In this document: positions 7,570 through 19,200 of the stretch, one piece after another | How the letters are laid out: each line of letters starts with the position of its first letter | Position numbering within the stretch: the stretch's first letter is position 1 | From: Rhodopirellula europaea 6C | Lineage (GTDB): Bacteria; Planctomycetota; Planctomycetia; Pirellulales; Pirellulaceae | DNA length: 44,675 nt | Reading direction: 5' to 3' | NCBI RefSeq assembly: GCF_000338295.1 | Contig: NZ_ANMO01000103.1 | Span: 1 to 44,675 of the forward strand | Translations under genes and position numbers: made by a program | Notes under the pieces: generated by a model | What the model saw: the letters and a program-made list of their open reading frames with translations, nothing else | Told to the model about the DNA's origin: nothing | Databases searched by the model: none

Positions 7570-8741
7570 GAGTCTTTCTCCGTGTCGGTCGAGCCGGTGC
7601 TGGCTTCTTCCGGTTCGGGGTCAAAAAAGTGACGAAGTTTGTCGAGAAACGAGGTGCGTTCAGGAAGCACCGAATCGTGATCGAGTTCGGCGAGTTCGCG
7701 AAGCAGTTTTTGTTGTTTGTCGCTGAGCTTTTTGGGGACTTCGATGAAAATCTGAACCAGCAGATCGCCGGTGCGTCCGCTGCGAGGATCAACGATGCCT
7801 TGCCCGCGAACGGTGAAGACGTGTCCGGTTTGGGTGCCGGCAGGAACGGTCAGTTCGTGTGGTCCATCGAGAGTCGGCACATTGATCGTTGCGCCGAGTG
7901 CGGCTTGGGCATACGAAATTGGCATCTGCAAAATCAGATGCTGGCCTTCACGTTTGAACAGGTTGTGTTCTTTGACGGAGATGAAGCAGTAGCAGTCGCC
8001 GTTTGGTCCACCGTCGGGGCTGGGTTCACCTTCGCCCTGCAAACGGACTCGCATGCCGTCGTCGACCCCGGCGGGGATCTCGACGTTCATCTCGGCTTTT
8101 TCGTTTTGCGTTCCAGTGCCGCGGCATTTGCCGCATGGTTCGCCGATTTGTTTGCCAGCACCTTTGCAGGTCGGGCAAGTCGTTTGGACGCGCAGGATGC
8201 CCGCTGACTGGATGACTTGTCCTTGCCCGCCGCACATGGTGCAGGTGACCGGTTCGCTGCCCGCGGCGGCACCGCTGCCGTCACAGGTGTCGCAGGAAAC
8301 GCGGCGACGGAACACGATGTCCTTGTGGCATCCGCGAGCGGCTTCTTCGAGTGTGAGCGTGACATCGCAGCGAACATCGGCACCGCGTCGAACGCGACGT
8401 CGTCCGCCGCCACGACGGGAGCCTCCGCCAAAGAAGTCACCAAAGCCGCCGCCGAACAAATCGCCGAATGCTTCGAAGATGTCTTCGACGTCGCCGTATT
8501 GTTGTGTCGCGCCTTCGACCCCGGCATGACCGTATTGGTCATAGCGAGCTCGTTTGTTTGCATCGCTGAGGACTTCGTAGGCTTCGGTTGCTTCTTTGAA
8601 TTTCGCCGTCGCGGATTCGTCGTCGCGATTGCTATCGGGATGGTACTTGATAGCAAGCTTGCGATACGCGCGATCGACCTGCTGCTTCGTGGCCGTTCGT
8701 TCGACCTTCAGCACTTCGTAGTAGCAGGTTTTGGTGGCCAT
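7566..8741 (-). CDS. dnaJ: DnaJ (Hsp40) co-chaperone
   Basis: 391 residues, full length. The J domain has the essential HPD at residues 34-36. The Gly/Phe linker (about 72-110) is rich in GGGF repeats. The zinc domain has all four CxxCxGxG motifs, at 150-157, 167-174, 189-196 and 203-210, so this is a true type I DnaJ rather than a CbpA-like protein. The C-terminal substrate and dimer domains follow, with an acidic, threonine/serine-rich tail. It delivers clients to DnaK and stimulates its ATPase. It overlaps grpE by 4 bp. Upstream it is separated from groEL by 169 bp that hold a strong terminator-like hairpin, so it may have its own promoter. No clear Shine-Dalgarno site precedes the ATG. 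Confidence 0.97.
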   Translation of the reverse strand: MATKTCYYEVLKVERTATKQQVDRAYRKLAIKYHPDSNRDDESATAKFKEATEAYEVLSDANKRARYDQYGHAGVEGATQQYGDVEDIFEAFGDLFGGGFGDFFGGGSRRGGGRRRVRRGADVRCDVTLTLEEAARGCHKDIVFRRRVSCDTCDGSGAAAGSEPVTCTMCGGQGQVIQSAGILRVQTTCPTCKGAGKQIGEPCGKCRGTGTQNEKAEMNVEIPAGVDDGMRVRLQGEGEPSPDGGPNGDCYCFISVKEHNLFKREGQHLILQMPISYAQAALGATINVPTLDGPHELTVPAGTQTGHVFTVRGQGIVDPRSGRTGDLLVQIFIEVPKKLSDKQQKLLRELAELDHDSVLPERTSFLDKLRHFFDPEPEEASTGSTDTEKDS

Positions 8742-8848
8742 GAGAAATCAAACAGAAAAGTGTTCGTGGTCAGTGATCGCCTCGGCGTCGTTTGTTTCAC
8801 CGGTCCGATTGGGACATGGCGGACGGACGCTTGGAGGGTCATGAAAAC

Positions 8849-8875
8849 GGGCCGCTCACCGAAGGCGAACGGCCC
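8849..8875 (-). terminator. Intrinsic terminator-like hairpin after groEL
   Basis: Read on the minus strand: GGGCCG-TTCGCC, loop TTC, GGTGAG-CGGCCC, then GTTTTC. This is a 12-bp stem with two G-U pairs closed as a C(UUCG)G-type tetraloop, followed by a run of four U. It starts 35 nt after the groEL stop and lies 108 nt before dnaJ, so it should end or attenuate the groE transcript. Confidence 0.7.
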
Positions 8876-8910
8876 ATTAAAAATATGTCGTGCGAAGTTT
8901 GGTTCAGCGA

Positions 8911-10533
8911 TTAGCTGACCATGCCTTCGACCGGACGTTTGTCTTTGTCTTCTTGCTCGAAGTTCGTGACCAAGGCTTCGGTCGTGAGCAACAAGCCTGC
9001 GATGCTGGCAGCATTGGTCAATGCGGTGCGAACCACTTTGACGGGATCGATGACGCCAGCTTTGACCATGTCGGTGTATTCGCCCGTGTGAGCGTTGAAA
9101 CCGATTTTGGGGTCGTTCTTTTGCAGGACTTCGTCGACCACAACACTGCCGTCGATGCCGCCGTTGTCGGCGATTTGACGCATGGGAGCGTCCAAGGCAC
9201 CCAAGACAATGTCGACGCCGATTTTCTCGTCGCCCTTGGCCTTCTTCTTGGCTGCTTCAACCGCTTCGCGGCAGTGAACCAAAGCCACGCCACCACCGGG
9301 CAGAATGCCTTCTTCGACTGCAGCGCGAGTTGCATGCAAAGCGTCTTCCAAGCGAGCCTTGGTTTGCTTCATTTCAGCTTCGGTTTCGGCACCGACGCTG
9401 ATGACAGCCACACCGCCGGCCAGTTTGGCCAAACGCTCTTGGAACTTTTCCTTGTCGTAATCGCTGTCCGTTTGCTCGATTTGAGCGCGGATTTGAGCGA
9501 CACGCTTGTCGATGTCTTCGCGTTTGCCGGCACCTTCGACGATGGTCGTGTTCGACTTGTCGACGGTGACTTTCTTCGCGCGACCGAGGTGTTCCAAGGT
9601 GACGTTCTCGAGCTGCATGCCGAGGTCTTCGCTGATCAGCGTTCCGCCGGTCAACGTTGCGATGTCGCCCAACATGGCTTTGCGGCGATCGCCGAAGCCA
9701 GGAGCCTTGACGGCACACACGTTGAGCGTGCCACGCAACTTGTTGACCACCAACAACGTCAATGCTTCCGCGTCGACGTCTTCGGCGATGATCAGCAATG
9801 GTTGACCGGTTTGAGCGGTCTTCTCAAGCAATGGCACGAGGTCGCGAATGTTGCTGACCTTCTTTTCGTACAGCAACACGAGTGCGTCTTCGAGGCTCGC
9901 TTCCATCGATCCGGAATCGGTGATGAAGTAAGGCGAAACGTAGCCCTTGTCGAACTGCATCCCGTCGACGTATTCGACTTCGGTGGTTCGGCTCTTGCCT
10001 TCTTCGACGGTGATGACGCCGTCTTTGCCGACTCGTTCCAATGCGTCAGCGAGCAATTCGCCGATCACGTTGTCGTTGTTGGCCGAGATCGCACCGACGT
10101 GAGCGACTTCTTGTTTGCCGCTGACGGGGCGTCCCATTTCAACCAGTTGATCGCAAGCGGCTTCGACAGCCTTTTCGATCCCGCGACGAATCGCGGTTGG
10201 GTTGCTACCGGCAACGATGTTTCGCAGACCTTCTTTGAAGATCGCACGAGCGAGCACGGTTGCGGTGGTGGTTCCGTCGCCGGCCAAGTCGCTGGTCTTT
10301 TGAGCGACTTCGATGACCAGTTTGGCACCCATGTTCTCGAAGCGGTCTTCGAGTTCGATTTCCTTGGCGACGGTCACACCGTCTTTGGTCACGGTTGGAC
10401 CACCGAAGGATTTATCGATGATCACATTCCGGCCTGTAGGACCCATCGTCGTTGCGACGGCCTTGGCCAGTTTTTCCACGCCGGCCAACATGCGGGCCCG
10501 AGCGTGATCGTCAAAAAGCAATTGTTTTGCCAC
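8911..10533 (-). CDS. groEL: GroEL chaperonin, copy without GGM tail
   Basis: 540 residues. Hallmarks of a 60-kDa chaperonin are intact: [30 protein letters not shown] near the N-terminus, the ATP-binding [10 protein letters not shown], and the late [11 protein letters not shown]. Start is GTG at 10531-10533, with GAGGA (minus strand, 10546-10542) eight nucleotides upstream. The C-terminus ends in a charged segment ([15 protein letters not shown]) instead of the Gly-Gly-Met repeat that lines the cavity of standard GroEL. It lies 45 bp downstream of groES and is probably co-transcribed with it. It is clearly divergent from the other copy at 10963-12678, so client range or expression may differ; that is inference. 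Confidence 0.96.
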   Translation of the reverse strand: MAKQLLFDDHARARMLAGVEKLAKAVATTMGPTGRNVIIDKSFGGPTVTKDGVTVAKEIELEDRFENMGAKLVIEVAQKTSDLAGDGTTTATVLARAIFKEGLRNIVAGSNPTAIRRGIEKAVEAACDQLVEMGRPVSGKQEVAHVGAISANNDNVIGELLADALERVGKDGVITVEEGKSRTTEVEYVDGMQFDKGYVSPYFITDSGSMEASLEDALVLLYEKKVSNIRDLVPLLEKTAQTGQPLLIIAEDVDAEALTLLVVNKLRGTLNVCAVKAPGFGDRRKAMLGDIATLTGGTLISEDLGMQLENVTLEHLGRAKKVTVDKSNTTIVEGAGKREDIDKRVAQIRAQIEQTDSDYDKEKFQERLAKLAGGVAVISVGAETEAEMKQTKARLEDALHATRAAVEEGILPGGGVALVHCREAVEAAKKKAKGDEKIGVDIVLGALDAPMRQIADNGGIDGSVVVDEVLQKNDPKIGFNAHTGEYTDMVKAGVIDPVKVVRTALTNAASIAGLLLTTEALVTNFEQEDKDKRPVEGMVS

Positions 10534-10578
10534 GACTGAATTCCTCGTAGATGTTTTGGGGTGAAAGAACGAACCGGA

Positions 10579-10884
10579 TCAGCCGATCTTGGCCAAAATG
10601 TCGCTTTCGCGAAGGATCTTCATTTCGTGTCCGTCGACTTCGATTTCGCTTCCGCCGTACTTGCCGTAGATCACGACGTCGCCGACCGAAACGCTGAGTT
10701 CACCGCGGTTGCCGCTATCGAGCAACTTGCCAGGTCCAACAGCGACGACGGTGCCGCGTTGTGGCTTTTCTTTTGCCGAGTCGGGGAGCACGATGCCGCC
10801 AGCGGTGGTTTCTTCGGCTTCGCTGGGTTGAACCACGACGCGGTCATCGAGAGGACGCAGGTTGATTTTTTTAGCAGTGGCCAT
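10579..10884 (-). CDS. groES: GroES co-chaperonin
   Basis: 101 residues, the expected size. Starts [19 protein letters not shown], contains the mobile-loop region [19 protein letters not shown] that contacts GroEL, and ends with [20 protein letters not shown]. It caps the GroEL ring in the cytoplasm. ATG at 10882-10884. It is placed between two groEL genes, 78 bp after the first and 45 bp before the second, so one GroES may serve both rings. Confidence 0.97.
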   Translation of the reverse strand: MATAKKINLRPLDDRVVVQPSEAEETTAGGIVLPDSAKEKPQRGTVVAVGPGKLLDSGNRGELSVSVGDVVIYGKYGGSEIEVDGHEMKILRESDILAKIG

Positions 10885-10962
10885 GAGTTGATTCCTGTGA
10901 GTTGAAAGTTGATTTGAAATTGGGTGTGGGAAATGGATTGAAAGAGGGTCGCGGGCAGCGGC

Positions 10963-13074
<2,112 letters not shown>

Positions 13075-13317
13075 TCAGGATCTTTTCCAATCGTTGCAAT
13101 CGTTTCGACCGGCAGCTGACGGCCCGAAATGCTTACCAAGCGAATAACTGCCCCTCAAGAATCATTGACCTTTTGGCTTTCAAAACCTTCACTTGTGGCA
13201 ACTGCGCGTCGTTGCGTGGTGTTCGAAGAGTTGTGTTCGTGGCTGTTTCCGGTCCGCAATCTGCGGTGGCTTCAGTCCGTCCCGCCCAAAATGATTCAAA
13301 CCTGATTGGTTGTGCCG

Positions 13318-15309
13318 ATGCGTTGGTGTCATCGCCGATATGTCCTCCCGTTTGTCGTCCTGAGCCAGGTCGTGGGCTCGTTTGCCGCGCCCTCTGTCAA
13401 CGCGTGTTGTTTGACGGATTGGCTGTACGGCAAGCAACCCGCTTACGTCGCCGGATACACGCCGGTCGTGGGTGCGCCTGTCACAACGATCACGACCACG
13501 CCCGGAATCACCACGGGGGCTCCCGCGGTTGCGCCGCCTCCTGGGTACGCCGCCAACTATCCGGGCTACACCGCGGGTTACACACCCTTGATGACCGCCG
13601 CACCGAACTCGTCGGTGTTGCCGCTGAATCCTTCCAGCATTTACGCGCCGTCTCAGCCTTACTCCTTGCAGCGACCTGCCTACGGAGCCGTTCCGCTGGA
13701 CAACCCTTCGGTGTACACGGGGATGCCGACCACGAGCTCGCCAGTTGTCGCCGGTTATCGCGGTGCCGTTTCGACCGGAAGTCCATACTTCGGAACGGGC
13801 AACGTTTATCCAAACAGCAGCTACACGACGAATGTCGCAGGTGTCCAACCCGTCACGGCCTACCGACCAGCAACCGGCTATCCACCGACAACCGGTTACC
13901 GGACTCCGATTCGAAGCGGTTTGTCTCGGTTCTTCAATTCGTTGCTCGGCACCGGTTACCGCAGTTCGTATTACACCGCGCCGATCACTTATTACCGGCC
14001 CGCCACGACACTGGACCCAGTCACCGGAACGACCGTCACCGTCCAACGTGCTTGTGAGTCGACCGTTCAGCAATTGCAGCGAACGCCTTACACAACCTTT
14101 CAAGGTTTGGCATCGCAGCCCGCGATGGTGCCATCCACGACGATTGATCCGTGTATGAATACGGTCGACTCGTGCGGAGTTGCAACATCGGTCGCTCCAG
14201 TCACCAGTCCCTATGGTGCGTCGCCATATGCTGCTTCGCCATACACGCAATCGGCACCGATCGATTCGTATGCGGCACAACCAAGCTGGAGCGGCAATCC
14301 CTCCGCTTCTTCGATCCCCAGCTCAATCGATCCAGGCGGTTACGGCGGAGTCGCACAAACGAGCGACCTGCAACCGATGGCACCGCCAGCTTCGACTCCA
14401 TCGAACTTGCAACCATTCGATGCCCAGCAACAAACGCTTTCTCCGCTAACGGGTTCGCCTTATGCCAGCGAGGCCCCATCGGAGTCACAACCTTCGCCAT
14501 CGGATCAACCTCCGGCGACGCAGTATCGTTACAGCATTGAGCCACCCGCTCAGAACAACCGTCAGGCGGAAGAACCAAGCCAGACCGAAGACAACTATCC
14601 CAACGATGCCTACGAAAGTTATCGTTATCAGCCTGAGCCAGAAGTGCAGGACGAGACCGAAAAGAGCGAGCAGAATTCTCTGGATGACTACCTCAGTCGA
14701 AGCCGACAAGAGGTTCTTCGAGATCGCGAAGATCTGCGTCGATTGACGTCCGGAAACGCTCCCGCAGATCCATCCGCCGCACCTCGCGTGCGTCCGATCC
14801 CGGCACCGGAAGGTTACCGTCACGCATTCGATGACCGAGGGATGCAACCCGCCGCTCCAGTTGCTCGTCCGAGTACCGCGCCGGTTCGTTCCATCCCATC
14901 GTTGTCGCCACCGTCGACTTCGGAAACGGGGCAATTGCGAGCACCTGATTTGTTGCCCGCTTTGCCACCGCCGCCACGCACTGGTGGTGGAGCCTACGAG
15001 CAAGCTCAATCGCGAATGGATTCTTCGTTGGAAGACGAAGGCCCGGTTCAGTGGGGGTACAAAGTTCGCGAAGCTTCGTTGACCGAGCGTCGGCCTTCGA
15101 TGCCTGAAACGGCTGCGTTGTCAGAACCTGTTGGCGACTATCAACCTGTTCGTCAGCCCGTCCGCCAACCGACTCAACAGCGTCCATCACGCGTTGAAAC
15201 TCGTCGACCTGCCACGGCTCCGGTCCATGCGGCACCTCGAGCTCCTCAGCCCGTCAAACCAAAGACGACCCAGCATCAAGAGTCGGGTTGGCACGTGTTG
15301 AATCGCTGA
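13318..15309 (+). CDS. Secreted Pro/Ser/Tyr/Gln-rich low-complexity protein
   Basis: 663 residues from the ATG at 13318; a TTG at 13306 would add four residues. A signal peptide (RRYVLPFVVLSQVVGSFA) ends near SVNA, and the mature protein begins with two cysteines (CCLTDWLYG). Residues about 30-190 contain many Tyr-Gly/Tyr-Thr-Pro motifs (YVAGYTPVV, YPGYTAGYTPL, TAYRPATGYPP). A more ordered patch around 190-270 reads YYRPATTLDPVTGTTVTVQRACES...TPYTTFQ, which resembles a motif I associate with planctomycete exported proteins. The rest is proline, glutamine and serine-rich and probably disordered, with an acidic/Arg segment near 460-500. Function unknown; a cell-surface or matrix role is a guess. 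It is divergent from the groE cluster. Confidence 0.8.
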   Translation: MRWCHRRYVLPFVVLSQVVGSFAAPSVNACCLTDWLYGKQPAYVAGYTPVVGAPVTTITTTPGITTGAPAVAPPPGYAANYPGYTAGYTPLMTAAPNSSVLPLNPSSIYAPSQPYSLQRPAYGAVPLDNPSVYTGMPTTSSPVVAGYRGAVSTGSPYFGTGNVYPNSSYTTNVAGVQPVTAYRPATGYPPTTGYRTPIRSGLSRFFNSLLGTGYRSSYYTAPITYYRPATTLDPVTGTTVTVQRACESTVQQLQRTPYTTFQGLASQPAMVPSTTIDPCMNTVDSCGVATSVAPVTSPYGASPYAASPYTQSAPIDSYAAQPSWSGNPSASSIPSSIDPGGYGGVAQTSDLQPMAPPASTPSNLQPFDAQQQTLSPLTGSPYASEAPSESQPSPSDQPPATQYRYSIEPPAQNNRQAEEPSQTEDNYPNDAYESYRYQPEPEVQDETEKSEQNSLDDYLSRSRQEVLRDREDLRRLTSGNAPADPSAAPRVRPIPAPEGYRHAFDDRGMQPAAPVARPSTAPVRSIPSLSPPSTSETGQLRAPDLLPALPPPPRTGGGAYEQAQSRMDSSLEDEGPVQWGYKVREASLTERRPSMPETAALSEPVGDYQPVRQPVRQPTQQRPSRVETRRPATAPVHAAPRAPQPVKPKTTQHQESGWHVLNR

Positions 15310-15326
15310 TGGTTCGATGCGATCGA

Positions 15327-15352
15327 CTGGTTTGCATGATGATGCAAACCAG
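15327..15352. terminator. 11-bp perfect hairpin between convergent genes
   Basis: CTGGTTTGCAT (15327-15337), loop GATG, ATGCAAACCAG (15342-15352). It starts 17 bp after the stop of the secreted-protein gene, in the spacer facing the convergent hypothetical gene. No U-run follows on either strand, so it is either a Rho-assisted bidirectional terminator or an mRNA-end stabiliser. Confidence 0.55.
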
Positions 15353-15423
15353 GTGAATCGCTTGCGAATCGATCAAGCAGCGGATGCCAGGCTCGGTTTG
15401 ATTACGTCGACGAGATCAGAGAC

Positions 15424-16155
15424 TCACTCTGCCGAATCGAGCCGCACGATCGAGCTTTCTTCATCGAGTTCGATCTCTTCATCCAGTTCGAAGTCATCGA
15501 AGTTCTGGGCGCCCGCCGTGGCCATCGCGAATTCGAAGTTGCCTTCGCCGAGGGTCTCGCACATGCGGTTGTAGATTTGCGTTTGTCGGCCCATGTCATC
15601 GTATGGGCCCGCGATGTAGGTGGGTTTCCCGTTCATGCCAAAGGAGATTGTGTCTCCCACCGAGGCGGGTTCGATGTGGTGCCACAACGGCGCGTACTTG
15701 CTGTAATCGGGGTGCGGTTGCAGGCCGCATGACTCGGCATAGGCGATCGCAGCTTCCACCACCCCGCGAGCGAACTCGGGCTCGCAAGGTTGCAGCATCT
15801 GACGCGACTGCATGTCCGTGATCACGTCGCTGTATTCGGTCTGCGTGCGGTAGTTCCCAGCCACGTCTTTCACGCCCATGCAGCCCAGGTCCACCAGGAA
15901 GAACGCCGCGGCGATTTGGCCTCCGGGGGCTGTTCGCGAAAGCATCACGTGCCCGATCGCGGGGCGGGTTGGGTTGGGAATCAGCAGTTCGGGGCTGAGC
16001 ATGCAGTCCTTGATCGTCCCGGTGGCGGCGGCTCGCATTTTGCCTGCCATCGACGTCATCATTTGCTGCTGGCGAGCCAGTTGTTTCTTCTTGCGTTGCT
16101 CTTTGGCCTTCAGTTTGGCCAGCTTCTTTTGCTTCTGTTGTTCCGATTTTGCCAT
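15424..16155 (-). CDS. Conserved-looking hypothetical protein, Lys-rich N-terminus
   Basis: 243 residues. The first 32 are very basic (KQKKLAKLKAKEQRKKKQLAR), like a nucleic-acid-binding or coiled tail. The middle part looks globular: AAFFLVDLGCMGVKDV, then a helix ARGVVEAAIAYAESCGLQPHPDYSKYAPLWHHI, then GKPTYIAGPYDD. I recall similar VD-x-x-CLGVKD and GF-x-PHPD patterns in unannotated bacterial proteins, some with SEC-C motifs, but no SEC-C motif is present here. The C-terminus is acidic (DDFELDEEIELDEESS). The start is well supported: ATG at 16153-16155 with GGAGG eight bases upstream. It lies 87 bp downstream of the giant membrane protein gene and is read in the same direction. Confidence 0.85.
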   Translation of the reverse strand: MAKSEQQKQKKLAKLKAKEQRKKKQLARQQQMMTSMAGKMRAAATGTIKDCMLSPELLIPNPTRPAIGHVMLSRTAPGGQIAAAFFLVDLGCMGVKDVAGNYRTQTEYSDVITDMQSRQMLQPCEPEFARGVVEAAIAYAESCGLQPHPDYSKYAPLWHHIEPASVGDTISFGMNGKPTYIAGPYDDMGRQTQIYNRMCETLGEGNFEFAMATAGAQNFDDFELDEEIELDEESSIVRLDSAE

Positions 16156-16242
16156 GGGTGATCCTCCGTGTTTGAGCCAAGTTCGCCGCTCAGTCTAGCG
16201 AACTTGGCTCCCGCGACGAGAGACCTGTTTTGCCTGATTGGA

Positions 16243-19200
16243 CTAACTTTCCCAGCTCGCCAGTTGGTTCGCCCATTGGTTCAGCCGCGGGCGGTGCTTC
16301 TCGATCATCGCCAGCCCGGTCAGCAGAAGCAGCCCGGTCGTGATTCCAAACGCCCACCACGGCCAAACGGCATCGATCGCTTGAGTCGAATGCCAGACCA
16401 TGCTGGTCACACCGAGGAACACAAAGATGGTGCCCAGGTAGAGGAACGGTTTGACTCGCAGAACGACGCCGAGTGCCATCCCCGCCAACGCAAGCAGCAC
16501 CAGAATCACTGGTCCCCACAGCGAGCGGCCGATTTCTGACAGCAGCATGTCAGCCGTGCTGCTGAGGTAGATCATCAAGGTGCATGCGTAACGAATCGCC
16601 GATCCCATGGCCGGGTCCAAGCGATCGCGTTGCAAGTGAGCGATCAACAACACACAAACCGCCGGCGGAATCAGCCAGGCTTGCGGGTGCGTGATGAAGT
16701 CCCAACCGGGAACCTGAGTCAGCGTCACCCACAACGCGGCATTGGCCAGCACCACCGTCGCAATTCGTGGCAGACCGTTCTTCCATAACAGCGACATCAT
16801 CCCGTAGTAGATCGCACCGACCAGCAGCAAACCTTGGTAGGAAGTCGTGCCTCGGAAAAACGTCCACGACCAAGCTTCCGATTGTGTCACCACCGCGTAC
16901 GAACCGCTCAGCCAGAAACCGACGACGGGAATCATCGGCAAGAACATGGACGTGCGACGCATCACATCGGCCAGCACTTTATCGCCCCGGCGTATCGCCC
17001 ACTGAGTCAAGCCAACGCTGGCGAACGCGATCACCATCACAACGTACGGCCAAACTTGTCGCAGTCCCAAAAACGCGATTCCAGTTCGGCAGAGGAATAA
17101 GTGCAACCAAGTCGTCGCGGCAACTCCTTGAGCGATGTACAGCAACCATTTCCGCTGCGAGTCGGTGAGCTGCACGTTTCGGATCGCGTTTGGCAGTCGC
17201 GAATTGGGGCCAGTCAAAACCGCCAAGACACCTGCCATCGCGGCCAGTCCGCCCAGCGTGATTGCGACTGCGATCACGACAGGCATGCTGATGCCGGGAA
17301 TGCCGATCACCGGTTTGCGAACCGCAGTTTCCAACGCCAACATCACGACCAGTGAACCAATGGCGGCGACGCCCGAAATCAGCCCGCCACGCGTCAGCGC
17401 TTCCTTCCAACGATCCAGGAACGGACCCTTGAGTAGTTTGGGAATCGCCAGCAGCAGCACCGCGACCATCAAAACGTTTGCCACCAACAATCGCATCACC
17501 GCGATCAGGGCAGGGTGCTTCAGTGGCAATCCGGTCAGCACCGCCATCAACGCGACCGACCAAAGCACGATGCCGACGGTGATGTGGCGGCGTCTGGCAG
17601 TGGTGGTGGGATTGTTGGCGAGGTTTCGTTCCGACAATTCGAAGAACACCCACGCGAGCGCACCGGTGGCAAGGATGCAAACACGCGGCCACGGTTCGTC
17701 GATGTGATCCACGACCAACCAGCATGCCAGCAATGAACTGAGGCCAACCCAAATCAGCGTCACTTGTTCGAGCGAGCCCGCCAATTGCAGGCGAGCTTGT
17801 CCAAGCAGCGATGAACCAAACGTCCAGGCCACCAAGACGGCCGACACGACCAAGTGAGTCACCGCGAAACCTTGGTTGGTTGTCAGTCCGGCCTGCGATC
17901 CGATCCACAAAGCGACTTCGCTGGCCCCGATGCACGAAAGCACGAGGCTGACAAACCAAACCGTTCGCCCACTCGGACGCAGCCAAGCCGACGCGGTGAC
18001 CAATCCAAGCGAAGCCAATGTCAACGTGCCGCTGGTCACGCCAATCCAACCGGAACCGGCAAAGGCGGAGTTGGGCAGCGCGAAATGTGACTCCATCCAA
18101 CCCAGCGCGGCGATGGGAATCATCGCACAAGCGGTTTCGATGTCGGCCAGTGGAGCCGAGCGATCGCTTCTCACGCTTCGCCAAACGATCACCCACAGGG
18201 CCATCCAAGCCAGCCAAATCGAGGTCGGGTCAAACTTGGACACCGCAACGATCGGATCCAAAGCGGTGTTCCAAAGCAAGAACCCGCCGACTCCAACGGT
18301 TGTCCATCCCAGCAATCGTGGCAGAACAAATCGCCAGTTCCATCCGGCCAGAGAATTGACCGAACCGATCGTTTGCCAAGTGGAACGTCGTGGGTGGGTG
18401 GTGTCGGTTTCCGGTTCGTCACTGGTTTCGGGGAGGTCGCTGCTTGAGATCGTTCGCCCGAACCGAGTGCATGAAATCCCCGCGACCGAAAGGCCGGCGA
18501 CGGCGAGCGATGACAGTGCCCAAGGTGCGGTGTCGTTGTCGAACAAGCCGACCCAAGCCAATGCGAATGTCAGCAGTGTCATGTGCCACGCGTGCAGCGG
18601 GATGTTTCGTATCCAGTGCACCACTGCCGAGCCGATCGATGCGGCGAGCCAGATGCTGCCCAGCATGGTCAGGGCCGAATCGGGATGAATCCACTGCATC
18701 CAAACAACCAGAACCGTCGCGTGTCCGGACAGCAGGCTGATCGCGAAAGGCCATGCATCGCGAGCCGGAGTGACATAGCTTCGCATCGCCACCGCGACGG
18801 CGATCAGCGACACCAACCCGCCGATGGGCAACGTCCACAATGAAAACGGAGACTGCAGCATCGTTCCCGTCGACGAATAAGCGATGGAGCCAGCGACAAC
18901 GCTGCACACCAAGCCAACGACCAGGATCCAAGCCCGCGAAAGGTGGGCTCCTGCCGTGAAGCGTAACGAGGTGTTGTCAGGTGAGCCCGATGTCTTGCTG
19001 ATCAACTGCTGGAGCAGCCACCAGGCGAGCGACCCAAACACCGACATCTGGACCCATACCAAGGGCTGGTTCACGAAAGGAACTCGCGTCGCGATCGCCG
19101 GGGTGGCAATGCCAACTGCCGCAGGAAGCAAAACGCTGGAAAGCAGTGCGTTGGATTTTGCTTCACGAGCAGAGTCCGCTTTGGACCACAGCAATCCGAC

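Noticed and set aside
8890-10539. 549-codon open frame antisense to groEL (10533-8911)
   Set aside because: It mirrors the third-position bias of the real gene; the product has no family features, while the minus strand gives an intact chaperonin.
13189-14280. 363-codon minus-strand frame opposite the secreted protein gene
   Set aside because: The product is almost only Arg, Gly, Cys and Trp, a typical shadow; the plus frame has a signal peptide and motifs.
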